From assembly GCA_003439945.1 (NCBI GenBank), contig QVRM01005597.1, forward strand, positions 62,001 through 126,000: a stretch of DNA of 64,000 nt, given 5' to 3'. The notes beneath the pieces are model-generated. The model made no database searches. It had not been told where the DNA came from and was given only the letters and a program-made list of their open reading frames with translations. Below are positions 51,373-63,560 of this stretch, piece after piece (within the stretch, counting starts at the first letter, position 1; the number at the start of each line of letters is the position of its first letter). The position numbers and the translations under genes were made by a program. The DNA is from Dermanyssus gallinae (Eukaryota; Arthropoda; Arachnida; Mesostigmata; Dermanyssidae).

Positions 51373-53348
51373 ATAGAACACGCGCCCTTAAGAAAGCTAC
51401 CGCGAAAAGGTAAATTTTAACGCGTTTATGCACCCCTTCGCTGTTCTCCCAAGGCAATGCCTCCTGTGAGAGGTAACTCGAATCCCCATAGCCCGCGTCT
51501 ATCTGTCCACCACCAGCTGTTGGAGTTTTCGATGGTGACGACGTATACTACCTTGGCTTCAATAGATACCGGCGGAGCCTTAAAGGGCTACGCTCCTCAG
51601 TCCGCTGTGTATTCCGGACATGTCTCCGCCTTTTGCATTGCACATTCCAAGCTCCCGACTATGTTTAGTCACGTGCATAGCCGTGCCTGGCAGGGTATAT
51701 GCAACTGGACGGGCTGAATCCCATAACGACTTCGAAGCAGTCATTGCTCGCGTATGTGTTGTAGTCCAAATCGCTGCCCGAAGCCGACAATGCGGGCATA
51801 TGAAATAGAGATAGAATAACGTTCAGCATTGGATCGAGTTGCTATAGACGGGAAGATGTAGCGACTGCGTATGCCTTCAGCCACACGGAGCTTGCAGCAA
51901 GCAGCGATTTACCAACTTGAAACGAATTCAGCTTGTATTGCGTTGCGTGTGCAAAAATGGTATATCGGAAATCTGCTACACGTTTCCCTCGTAAGTTCGT
52001 TTTCTGAGGCAGCTTTGCTTACACAGTTTCGTTATTCTGAGGCAAGCAGTTTTTGCCACCCGAAACATCTCTGCAACTGCGATTACCACCAGAGCGCGGT
52101 ATAAAATGTAGTAGTAACACACTTTCCAAAAACAATGGTATTATGGAAAGTAAAAAAAAATCCAATTCCAAATATGTCTCTGTCCCTTTAAACTGCAGTG
52201 CTTTTTAACTGGTTGCAGGTGCAGGGAACAAACAACGTATAAGTGTAGCTACCATTGTAGCTTGCGCAATGCTAAAGCCGACACAGCTTCTCCGACGGCC
52301 GCCATTCTCTTGACGGGACGAGACACCTACGGCCGGGCAGGTCCAATCTAGATTCAGGACGAACCCGTAGGACAACATCTCGAGGTAGTGGACACGGTTG
52401 CTTCCGATTCGGCCGTGCAGATCCGCCAGCCCCACGCTATGCTGTTGGTCGTTGATTCTTGCGAAAATTTCATTCACGACGTAAAATCGCCGTGTTCGCT
52501 TGGCGGCGGCGAAGAATTGCCTTGCCTGTTCTTCTGTTCACCACGTCCCGGGCCTGGACAGCGGCGGTGGCGGCGGCGGCCACCAGGACAGAATCATGAA
52601 GCCCAGGGCGATTCCGGCCTTGTCGGTGGCGCTTTGCAAGCTATTGCTGCGGCTGCTACGGCAATTCAAATAACGAATGACCGGGGAGGCTTTGAGCGAC
52701 GACATTTCGCACCATATGGGTCCTCCATATCCTCCTCCTTCTCCTCGGCCTATTTCACCGTGTGAGAAATGATGACGCCTTATACTGGTCATACACAAAG
52801 TCCGTCCGGTGTGTTGCTTTCTATTGTCCGGATGCTGAGCTTCGTCTTCTGCGCGGATTCGCCACATGAAAACTAGGCTTCATGTGGAGTAAACACACAA
52901 ATAGACGCAGTGTTTGTTTGGCAACGTTTCTGAGTGGTCACCGCCGCCACATTGGCTGCAGTGGATTGCTGACCCTACGGATGGTTTAATCGGACTCGAA
53001 GCGTCTGCGTGCACGCTGATGCACATGAAAATGTGTATTCCCGTGTTCGATTATAAGTTATTTTCTAAGAGATCGACCAGGGGGGGTAGATTTGTTATTG
53101 ACATATACCTTACTGTTATACCTTCACATAGTATACAATGCAATACATAGTCAGAAACGGTTTACGTTATAACTCATTGTGCTAGCCTCCTTATCTTGTA
53201 TTATTTATGTTTTATTTACTGCATACTTATAAGTAAAAGCCAACTTTAAATCACGTGGTACAGTTCAGAGCGAATTATCCGCACAAAGTTTGCATATGCG
53301 CGTGCCCTTTTCGTATGAAAACTTAACTCATCAATAGTATGTTTTTTT

Positions 53349-53393
<45 letters not shown>

Positions 53394-53457
53394 CTGTGAT
53401 AATTTGTTAATCATTTAAAATACATTTGCACACTCGGCAGTGCTCGCCTTATATATA

Positions 53458-53526
<69 letters not shown>

Positions 53527-56500
53527 CAAATCTTCGCGTTAAGCCATATCAATCTTCGGCGTAAATTTCAAACTATATCAGATTGAAGACGGGTGACCTA
53601 AGAGCCGGGTGTTTCTTTTTTGCAAAGGCTCTCGTTCTATGTACAGTGCGGAAATGGAATTGGCTTTTTTACCTCTGTTGTTCGTTGAAAGAAGGGACTG
53701 GTAGCAGTACTCGTTCAGGGCAAAACTCTGTCTATCTTGCCATAGAACTAAGTAAGAAGTTTAACGATGTGTGCGGAAAAAGCTGAAAATTTTTAGCCAA
53801 ATTCCACCCCGACATCGGAAGTTTAAAGTTTATCATGTCATGTATCTCAAGACAAGCTGTTCCAAGTCTGAGCTATCAGTTACGAATCGCTCACAGCCTA
53901 GGAAACCAGCAATAAGAACGCATGATTCTCTCGGCTCCTTGCCTTTTGTAGCATCAATTGCACTTCCAGTAGCCATGCCGGTGTTTGCCATACTTTGGAT
54001 ATGGGCCCACGACTACGCATATTGTTGCCGATTATTGTTTATGAGCTTCCGCTATTCATCTCCGAGAAGTTTGTTAGGCCTCGTAGATCTCGACCGCCAC
54101 GCCAATGCAGCCCATCTGGCTACGTGCATAGTATAGTCAATACTATTATGTAGTACAACCGGCAGTGAGAGCGTTACGGATGTTATGTCTCTCAACTAAA
54201 ATCCGCAATATATTCCAGAGACAGAGCAAGAGTGAGCAAGAGCGACAAGGAGAAATGAAGAGATTTTTTCTCCAAATCTGTACTTTGTCGGTTCCCAGAG
54301 GCTGCGTGTATATGTTCAAAGGTTCGAGCAACACTTCGCTTCCTAGATCCGGCATAACGCCACAAGGTTGATGAATACATGGCTGAATACATGGCTGCTT
54401 CTTCAGGTGTTCGTGTTGTCGAAGTGGGAGGTATGTGAGGGAAAGCATTTCTCGTTAAAAACTGGCTCCTCGGAAACTGCCGGAACACTATTTGCTAGTT
54501 GCAGCAGATAGAAATGGGCCGACAGAACGTGTCGAGAACGTGTCTGGAGAATGATACGAGGTGATCGTGAGATGAACTTCTTCGACGTGTCTGTTAGGCC
54601 AGCTGCAAAATTAAGCAATTCATTTGTGGTCTTAGTTTTACTATTGTCCTTAGTTCGCATCTGCTCACTGTTGGTAGTAAGTTTTACGGTCTTCCAGTAT
54701 TCGACAAGTATTTGGCGATAATGTTTGCTAGTTTTCTCAAGTTCTGGTACGCACGTTTTGTATTCTACTATTTAAATAAGATTGTTTGCATAAAGGCCGT
54801 TTCAAATGCCTACATTGTACCTTTTTTATTCTAGAAAGCACCTTTGCTTTTACAGTGAAGCTGCACATTGGATAGGTATACGATTGAGAGTCCGTATAAC
54901 AATAAAGCGTACGACTGTGTTGAACATCTCGTTAAATGCAACTTGTGATCGTTCGTTGATATGATTTGCCTTCCTGAAACCAATTTATAGATTTAGAAGT
55001 GCCGGCAACAAGCAGCAATTTTCAATAGCACAATGCATATATGTTAAAAAGAGCATTTCGGTGTATGAGCTAGTATTACAAGTATTTAGTTAAGGAGCAA
55101 CTCGCATCACTAACATAAACTATATTGGTAAAGAAACGGAACACATACCGTGCTGTGCTCTACAGAGCACCTAGTAACAACAGGGCCAGAAATGTGCATA
55201 TAAAGGCTTTTAAGAAACGATGGGGAATATAACTCGCGAGTTTTAATGTAACCTTCTATTAATTATTATATTTACAAGCGAACTGCTTCTGGCGGGCGAA
55301 CGCTGGAAAAGTGTTGTTATAATGGCCTCGCCATAAACGCCTCGAGCAAATGCTGCAAAAAATATCCGTACACGAACGGGTTGAGAAGATCGGTGATTGA
55401 CTACGTGATCGCACACAGGAAAGCGGACCATAGAGTTGAGTCGGTGTTTATAGATGAAAATAGGGAGTGCCACGCATGAAGTATAATCATACATCAAGAG
55501 ACAAACGAATCAGAACGACCAGAATGAAACACAGCGGAAGAAACGTTTTACTAGAGCAACGGGCAAGTCTATCACCAATATATTTATGTACTCGATGCGT
55601 GAGATAGAGCAGGAAACAATAAAGTATCTTGTACTACGTGTAATATACACTCGGTCGAATCATCCTAATAGGTATACGCTAATGTGGTTGCTGGAAAAAG
55701 GATGGCCGTATTAGGATATGTAGGTGTATTAGGATATGCATAGGCGCGAGGCAAGTGAACAAGTCATAAATGCTAGAGATTTTTCCAATACCACATGTAG
55801 ATGACTTATCGGTCGAGTGGAGCGGAGGGGTGCACGATGGTTTTGAAAAGTCGGCGTGCCGTCAAATCTATCAATGAATCTAGCGAATGAGTCAATATCT
55901 TACGGCCTCTCTACATTATGATGAAGCAACCGCTTGGCAGAATAAACGGAATATTCGGATACTCTGACAATGTTCTAGTATTTGCGAGACACGGGAAAAG
56001 CTCGACAGAAAGTCAAGAGACCTATTGCAAAGAATACAACTGTCAGCGATGACTTTAAATAGAGAATGTGTATTATGGGTACAACGGATTGAGTTTGTGC
56101 GCTGTAGGTTAAGGGAAGACCGGGTACACCGTGCAAACCTAGCTTTCAAACTTATACACCTGGCCGAACTTGATAACGCTGCCCAGGTCCGTTCAGACTC
56201 TCGCCCATGAGATTGTACATGTGGTGTGCACGGGCATTTGCCAGGTGGTAGCGTATGAGTAGATTACTAAAACTTAGGGGACACAATTCGAGTAGAAAAG
56301 TCGTCAAAGGGCCGCATTAGGGCATTGAAAAGAAAATGTACGAGCCTTCTTCGATTCGAGATGGAAGACTGCAGAGGTCGCGTACGCATCCAAGCATGAG
56401 TGGTCGAAGTTTTCTTACAAATGCATGGGATCATGGTAAGGCGGGTCGGTATCCTGCTTCACACACACACACACACACTGCACAGCAGGCGTAATGCGGC

Positions 56501-57223
56501 AGGGCAGAGCAAGATACTGGCGCGTGTATTTGCTGGGGAGAAATTGCCGCTGTACCTGTAGAGGCGACGGCCACTACCAGGCATGGCACTAGTTACACTA
56601 CTGGGAGCCAAGAAGCCACAGCGAGGACTCCAATATGAATAGCTGGCTAGTGGTTAGAGAGAGGCTTAGAAATTACTCCCTTGAGAAAAAGAGAGAGAGA
56701 GAGAGTACTGGGCCAGCTCGCAAGACGTATGAGATAGTAGAGCCTATCAAGAGAGTCATTTGGAGCAAAAGTTTCATCGCAGAAATAACCTATTGACGTG
56801 GAAAACATTTTCTAGAGCAAACATCAATAGCTAAGTAGCGTAATAAAGGCGATTGAATGAACCAAATACGCCTTGGTAGTCTTCATACTCTCGGCTGTAG
56901 ATGATGGAGTCGTAATTGTAGGGTAGATTATATATTCTACCAAAAAACCACTACGGACAACGGCTGTTTAATTTTGCAATACCACGCTGCACGCAACGAC
57001 ATCTGTGGCGACCCGCCGCAGATGAGCCGTTGAACTGCTTCAGGGAAAGAACATATGCTCCAAGCACATTACCAAGTGGCGAAGACGAGAGAGGGATGAT
57101 GGTGAACTAAACCAGCTAATGCGGGAAGAAGGCAACAAGTACAGAAACTAGTGCCCGACGCCTGCGAGATGATGTGCGCTGGGAAACGAAGTCAGGCTAG
57201 TTTACAGAGAAGCGCTGAGGGGG
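51373..57223. other. Long spacer, possible old retroelement pieces
   Basis: 52205-52867 on the minus strand is one frame interrupted by a single TGA (52540-52538), about 220 codons, GC-rich in its upstream half; I do not recognise the product. (TA)n lies at 53351-53391 and 53459-53523. Near 55916-56250 the plus strand reads GYSDNVLVFARHGK and RVHRANLAFKLIHLAELD, the first resembling a decayed RT YADD motif, so an old non-LTR copy is possible. (CA)n at 56461-56479 and (GA)n at 56690-56705. Nothing else recognised. Confidence 0.3.
53459..53523. repeat. (TA)n microsatellite
   Basis: About 65 bp of TA repeat; a 40-bp tract lies just upstream at 53351-53391. Confidence 0.95.
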
Positions 57224-57338
<115 letters not shown>

Positions 57339-57843
57339 GAGCTCTCCGGAGAGCGGGAATACCTAGCATGCTGGAACCCAGACTAGGACTTCAAAACGAT
57401 AAAAGGCCCGACGGTGTGACCATCCCGCCGTGGGAAAAAGGCAAATGCCTGGTTTGGGATGCGTCAGTATCCTGCACGGCCGCACCGTCTTATTTATGCC
57501 ACAGCGCGACGAAGACGGGATGGGTTGCCGAACATGCAGAAAACGAAAAGTGGCGTAAATACACAGAATTAGAGGCTAGATACAATTTTGTGCCGATTGC
57601 AATGGAAACATTGGGCCCAGTCAGCAAAAGTACAAGAAAATTTATAAAAGACTTAGGTGATCGAATACGAGCAAACACCGGGGATATACGCGAAGACGAA
57701 TTTCTGAGGCAGCTGCCTTCACTGGCCGTTTGCAGAGGAAATGCCGCGTCGATATTAGGTGCGATGGGCTGAGAATAGCTAGATGGTAACCATGAAATAA
57801 CGAGGATACACATTCACACCTCACAATTGTATTGTCCTAACAC
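57339..57843 (+). pseudogene. Non-LTR copy D: C-terminal endonuclease end, intact frame
   Basis: The plus-strand frame from 57339 reads RALRRAGIPSMLEPRLGLQN, KRPDGVTIPPW, GKCLVWDASVSC, SATKTGWVAEHAENEKWRKY, FVPIAMETLGPVSKSTRKFI and RQLPSLAVCRGNAASILGAM, with a stop at 57770-57772. It is uninterrupted over 144 codons and close to copy B. The 3' untranslated region has CACATTCACACCTCACAATT and runs into (AAT)n at 57844. It is severely 5'-truncated, cut at the preceding trinucleotide tract. The best-preserved C-terminus of the family in this window. Confidence 0.88.
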
Positions 57844-58001
<158 letters not shown>

Positions 58002-59544
58002 CTTAGATGTAAACCCAGGTTTTTTCCCCATTGCAAAGCAAAGACGTACTTTTCTACTAAGTCACCTTCTTGACACCCTGTTGACAGATTTTTGCTTGTC
58101 CAAAATTTTTTTTTGCTGTTACCTGATAAAAATCCTAACAATAAACTACAAATAACTATACATTTTAATAATACTAATATTATTAGTACCACATATATAA
58201 ACAGATACTGTGTTCAAAGAACGTTGTAAAAACGCGATCGAAAAAAAATCCGCTTCCTACTGCTGCGCTGAAGGTTCAACTGGGAATAGTTAATCAATCT
58301 TCCGTCTTTCCGTGCGTCTTCTTGTCGACGACAGTGATTGATTTTCGCTCACGCGTTAGCAAACAACAACGTGACAACAGACAATCTGAGGCGCTCGCGT
58401 ATACTATTTTTAGGCTGTGGCCGAAATAGGCGGAGGGGGCGACGAGTCGACGCTAGAGCCAACCGACGCTAGCAGCCAATGCCTGGAGGGGCGTCACTAG
58501 TTAGTCTAACATGCAACCAGCTGTCCGGGAACCTCGGCTGTCCGGGAGCCACAGCTCCCATCGCTTGTTTGGCTTATTCAATGAATGGGGAGGGTCTGGA
58601 AGAGCAGCAGAGCCACTCGGGCATCGACGCCGCTCGCTCGTTCGCTCGAAACCAACTGAACTGGCGACAGCTGTTATTCGCCAGTTCCACGACGCCTCTG
58701 ACGAAGCAACGTGACTAGCTACCATTGATTGATCTGTCAGCTGGATTCGTGCCGCCTGGTCGTGGTCAGCCTCCTGCATGGCACGTGCCAATGCAAGACA
58801 CACGAGAGATGCAAGCTATCGAAAGCGCCGATGCATGAGACGATGATTGGCGTCAATTGACGAACTCGGACGTTCTTGACTAGGGCCTTGACAAGCGGCC
58901 CGGACGCGTCCTTCCTGAGGCCTTACCTTTCACGTACCTCCGTCCTTCACATATTCGCGATAGTGATCACGTAGAAAAGTCAACACCGGGTGACTTTTGG
59001 CGGCCGATGACAAATGGCATGTGAAAAGCATAAAGCATACGTGAGATATGAAAACAGATGAAAATCTCACCATTACTTTGGAAATACGATGACCGCACAT
59101 TGGCGAATGTGCAAGATCACCCTGTGACGGAGTAAATTGCAAAGGTAACCATGCGACCATCTTTGATTAAAGTCAAATGTCGCATAATACGAAACAAATC
59201 TATGAAAAAAGTGCCGCAAATCATGAAATTTAACAACATAGTTAGAATTGCTAAACTGGCAAACTGGTGATTTAAATTTTACATAACTAAAGCCCTTGGT
59301 TAGAAGTTCGTTCCAAAAAATCGTCACTCGCTACGGAGAAAGACAACCATTTCTAAATGATGTTCTAACAACATCACGCTTATCAATGGCTTGCTTGATA
59401 AATAATTTGAAACGCTCGGTGAATGAAAAAACAGAAAATTTAAAACACATTTCAGGCGCTACTGTATCACTGAGAGAACGTTCCTTATTTTAAGCAGAAC
59501 AAAGTCGCTATAATGGCGCTAGCTCCAGTCATTGTCCTTATTTC
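58002..59544. other. Spacer without recognised gene
   Basis: 58380-58940 is GC-richer with open frames on both strands (100 codons minus, 58803-58501) that I do not recognise. The rest is AT-rich. Confidence 0.35.
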
Positions 59545-59960
59545 AGCTTGATACCATACCAGGTGCCAATTCTTTGCTTATGATGTCAGCTTTCAGGATA
59601 GGCTTTCTTTCCTCTGAGCTCGTTCTACGTGGATCACGTAGTAAAATTGTATATTTCAACGGCTTACTCCTGCCTTCAGCTGCCTTAAAAATCCCACCAG
59701 GCTTACGCGGACACGGTGAGCCCGATAGCATAGCCAGAGGAGTCGTCAGAAGGGTAAGAATATCTTCCTTGCTGAATTACCTGTTATTCGCTGGTGAGGT
59801 GAGACCGGACGAGATTGTCATACCTATGTTATGGTTGCACGGCAAAAGCCTGCCCTTGGACGTGACAGTACCTGGCATGGCGGCATTATTCTATATACGT
59901 CACAGCTCAATTGAGGCAGGATAGGCAGCAGAGCATGCTTTAGCAGGGGAGAAACGACAA
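59545..59960 (+). pseudogene. Non-LTR copy E, decayed endonuclease-domain fragment
   Basis: The plus-strand frame reads LDTIPGANSLLMMSAFRIGF (against LGTMLDPNPFRMVSALRIGA in copy B), then VRPDEIVIPMLWLHGKSLPL and DVTVPGMAALFYIRHSSIEA (against RPDGVTIPLWSHGKCLVWDV and onward). RPD and the later Asp are kept, but the CCHC knuckle region is unrecognisable. A stop at 59922-59924 is followed by EHALAGEKRQNLLELTRH-like sequence. Old copy. Confidence 0.72.
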
Positions 59961-61511
59961 AACCTCCTTGAACTGACAAGACACCCCTATGCTGTACCTG
60001 CTACTATGAAGACGCGAGATTCTAGAAGTAAGGATACTGACCTTTCCTGCGGCCTGGTAAAATATAGATACGGGTCCGTGGACAGGAGACGAGACGGATT
60101 GCGTTTAAGGTTGTTTTGGTCGTGCTGTGTACAGGCATAGTGCTTTTAGCAGGACGCATGACCTAAGATGCCATTGGTAGCCAAGAAGAAAGATCTGAGG
60201 TCGCGTTTCCACAATAGAAATTTTACCAATATAAACTGTGATACTCATATTGTGAAATATACCTAGTTGTTATTTTTGTCCATGGGCATTTGAACGGTTG
60301 GCACACTAACATGAAGAGGAATGACTTTCACAACTGCCCTTACCCAGGTATCGACATGCACACTCTTATCGGCGGTGCAGCGCCTTACTAAGTCGTTTGC
60401 GTAACATGTCATGAGAATAAAAGGCGCATACGGAAGTAGTAACCATTTAGAGACATTTTTAATACGATAGAACAACCACACATTTATGCTTCTGGGCATC
60501 TGTATTAATGCCAACCAAAACAAATGCGGTGCCTCTTTTGCACAATAAGCGGGCTTCAGAGAGAGAAATGCCCGCCGAGGCACAATCAATCCTAAAAAGT
60601 TGGTGCTCTTGACAATTTTGCCAAAAGCTCCTATATTATAGATACGTATACCCGCCTTAATCACTATGGGCTTTACAGGAACGCAGATGGTGCCCAAAGT
60701 TCTAACAACATTTTTTAAGGAGGTTGTTTTTAATTCTAGATTCCACCCGGCGCCCCCTACGAGCTTGGTATGGCCGTGCGTGCGTGCGTGCGGCGGCATA
60801 TCTTCAGTAAAGCTCTAACGACCAAGAAAGGCTTTTTGGAAAAATTCTGTTCTACTAAATAAAACGTGGCCACGTTCTCTCTTTGGTCAGGAAACTCTTT
60901 GGGTTTTAGTGACCGGGAATGCCGTAAACAGCCGGGAGCTGAATGTGTTCAAAATTGCGAAGAAGGAACGCATTGCACTCGCACTCGATTGGCAGCTCCG
61001 CACCTAGTTGAAGAACACGTTGCGTTAGGTAAGATGCAGCAAGTCGGCGTATTGTCGGAGAAACGGGCACAGGTTTGGCCAACGTGCCGACACGTGAAAT
61101 CCACTCGTATACGAGTATACATATTTCGAATTTAGTATCTATTTGCAGGTGGCATGTTCTAAATAATGCATGCAAGTCCTGGCCCCACCTATCTGCTAAT
61201 GGATTTGCCTTCAAAACTGTTCGAGGGGATTACGGTGTCTGGCCGGCGTCTCGGGCAGCAAGTTTGGCCGGGAACGTTCCGCGAACGTCGGACGCGTACG
61301 TCCTCGTATGCGTAGTATGTGACGGTCGAAAAACGAAGGCCGGCTCAAGGTTAGAATTTTCGAGGATTATTGGGAAACGCTGTCCCTGCTACATGGTAAT
61401 GAGGTTTTTTTTTTACAGATAAACAGTGAGAAAGAGAAGAAGAGCGCGCTTCGCTTTGCGACGTTTCGTGCAGGCAGGTATACCGTGTGGGCTAATAGAG
61501 CTGCGCTGAGC
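59961..61511. other. Spacer without recognised gene
   Basis: The longest frame is 178 codons on the minus strand (60799-60263), hydrophobic in parts, containing CYANDLVRR; I cannot assign it and it may be retroelement debris. A minus-strand frame at 61214-60906 (102 codons) is also unassigned. Confidence 0.3.
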
Positions 61512-61524
61512 ATTTTTAATCATA

Positions 61525-61725
61525 ATCGAGCCCGGTGGCGTGGTCGGTCGTTGTATTTCGTGTCGTGCGCCTGCCGACCGGAGGAGACACATGGCTGCAC
61601 GGGTTCGATCCCCGCCGTTGCACACTTATAGTTATTGGGGTTCTTCTCTAATGAAGCAATTCCGCGCGACCAGTTCCGTAGACGATACGTGCTGGCTGAA
61701 AGTCAGCTCGAAAAAAAGTCAAGTT
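61525..61725 (+). mobile_element. tRNA-derived SINE, second copy
   Basis: Starts CGAGCCCGGTGGCGTGGTCG and has a B box GGTTCGATCC at 61602-61611, then GTTGCACACTTATAGTTATT and a body ending GCTGAAAGTCAGCTCGAAAA. Imperfect flanking repeat ATTTTTAATCATA (61512-61524) against ATTTTTAATTCTA (61726-61738). About 20 bp longer in the tRNA-like part than the copy at 43144, between the boxes. Confidence 0.85.
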
Positions 61726-61738
61726 ATTTTTAATTCTA

Positions 61739-62785
61739 GCGTTCATCATGAGTACTTTGCATAAAACTCAATTCAGGGCATGGGCTTGTTATCAAGTTAA
61801 CTTTTCTCGTTGTTTTTACTAGACTGGCCATGACTTAAATTGGTAATGAAATATTGCTAAAAAATATGCGGAGCATATATACATATACGTATAACCTTGA
61901 ACTTGCATGGGCCTGTACACAGACGACTCCCAACTGCCTGTTGTACAAACGCTGACAGTCTTTAGCGGGGACACCGGTTTAAGACGCTATCCCAACTTCA
62001 ATGGTCAGTTGTTGTGCGATCCAGGTTGGATCTAACGCCGTTTTGCTGGCGGAGGCAAATAAATGCCGGAAGTGTGCATTCGCCGCGGACTCTATGAATT
62101 TTCTTCATTTTGCCCTCAAGACTTTAAGAGCACCATGTAGCGTGGGAAGCTGCGTCTCTCGGCTTTTGTACACAATCTTTGTTCTAGACATGAAACTCTA
62201 TAAACCAACAAGTATTAAATATTTATTGTACACAAACAATTTCTTAGTGTGCTTGACTCTTCATCAGCGCACACAGCGCTGCAGTCCGCATCGCCGGACA
62301 ATTGCACAAGCCAGATAATGTTGCGTTGCAGATGCGTTGCAAGAAAACGGAACACATCAAAAATATGTACGCCGGGCGTCTAGCCATGGATATTCACAGG
62401 ATGGCGACTGCGCAGGTCCCTTCTGCGATCAATCGCTCTTCAGCCTCGTTTATTTCCTGAATAAAGGAGCTTCTATTGCATTGTCTAGTTGTGTGTCTAC
62501 ATTTGAACGGGATGAACGTGGTGTTTATAAGTTGTTCTGAAAAAGGCTGGTGTATTTCATTGGGCTGGTGAGCATAAACTCTGTGCGCACTGTTGTAAAT
62601 CACCCGCTTGGCTCGAAGGAACCTTACGGTGCGACCGCATGGCACTTGCGCGGTCTTCAATTCGCGCGGCCAACATTGACGCCGATTGACGCTGAACGTG
62701 GCTTCCGTCGTTAAGGCAGCTGATCAAACCAAAGTTGTTTGTCTTGTAAACTGGAGCGGGCCGTAGGAACGGCCGAATTCATGTA
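61739..62785. other. Spacer without recognised gene
   Basis: No frame resembles a known family. Moderate GC, no long microsatellite. Confidence 0.35.
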
Positions 62786-62834
62786 TTAACACAACCCGGA
62801 GACCAACAACAAGTTGGTATCCGGTTGTGTTGAT
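62786..62834. other. Strong hairpin, 21-22-bp stem
   Basis: The left arm TTAACACAACCCGGAGACCA(AC) at 62786-62807 pairs with GTTGGTATCCGGTTGTGTTG(A) at 62813-62833 around the loop AACAA, with one bulge and one or two mismatches. The shape resembles a short regulatory hairpin or two abutting terminal repeats of a lost element. No family recognised. Confidence 0.65.
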
Positions 62835-62919
62835 TCATTTCCAGGAGGAGCCAAAATTCCAACCCTGAAACGCCCTACACCTATCACACCAGTATCAACC
62901 CAGGAGAGCAGAAGACTAA

Positions 62920-63560
62920 AACGTTGAAGCCTAATATAGCATCCACCGCTAACAGTGGAACTTTACTAGATAAACTCACTCCAAGGGGTGGATATGGATG
63001 GGAAAAGCTCGTTTTTAATGTTGTTTTAATCCTAGAAGTGACTACGAGCCCTTCCCTCGCCGCAACTAGAGATATACTGGACAATAACACATTTTGCATT
63101 ATCTCGGATCTGCGGCTTGATGAGGCTGTTTGCGCAAAACACAGCTTAATATATGGCGACCAAAATTACCACCACACAGAACACACGCTGTCCTGCCGGT
63201 TCAATTCCGATCGTCACACAAGATATTTTGCCATCAATGATGTCGTTCACCGTGCTCTGCAGAGCGCCTGGATTCCTTCAGTAAAAGAGCTTACCGGCAT
63301 GTGCGTCAACAGCTTCCTACGCCCAAACGGAGAAAAACCCTAACGCTATGAAAGCGCGGCCTTCTGCTAGTATAGGTTTTGTGTGCACGTGGGCCAGCAG
63401 GCCCATTGCGCGCATACGTCGGAAAGCTGGCGCGACTCGCCTGAAATCGTAAATGGTCGAAGTGCCGGCTGTCGCCGTAGCACATAATTTAGCCCATTGT
63501 TATTGAAACGTTAGGGCCAATAGGTAGAGACAATCAAGTTCCTCAAGTAGTTCGTAAAGA
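62920..63560 (+). pseudogene. Non-LTR copy F, decayed endonuclease-domain fragment
   Basis: The frame to 63343 contains FCIISDLRLDEAVCAKHSLI, then EHTLSCRFNSDRHTRYFAIN, DVVHRALQSAWIPS and SFLRPNG. These are residue-by-residue counterparts of FRMVSALRIGAPVCQPFTCL, LHPLSCPKSPGRLTRHAELN, AIVRRALRRAGIPS and SELRPDG in copy B. The catalytic Asp of RPD is Asn here. After the stop, PIVIETLGPIGR at about 63495-63530 continues the family pattern. Not functional. Confidence 0.75.
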
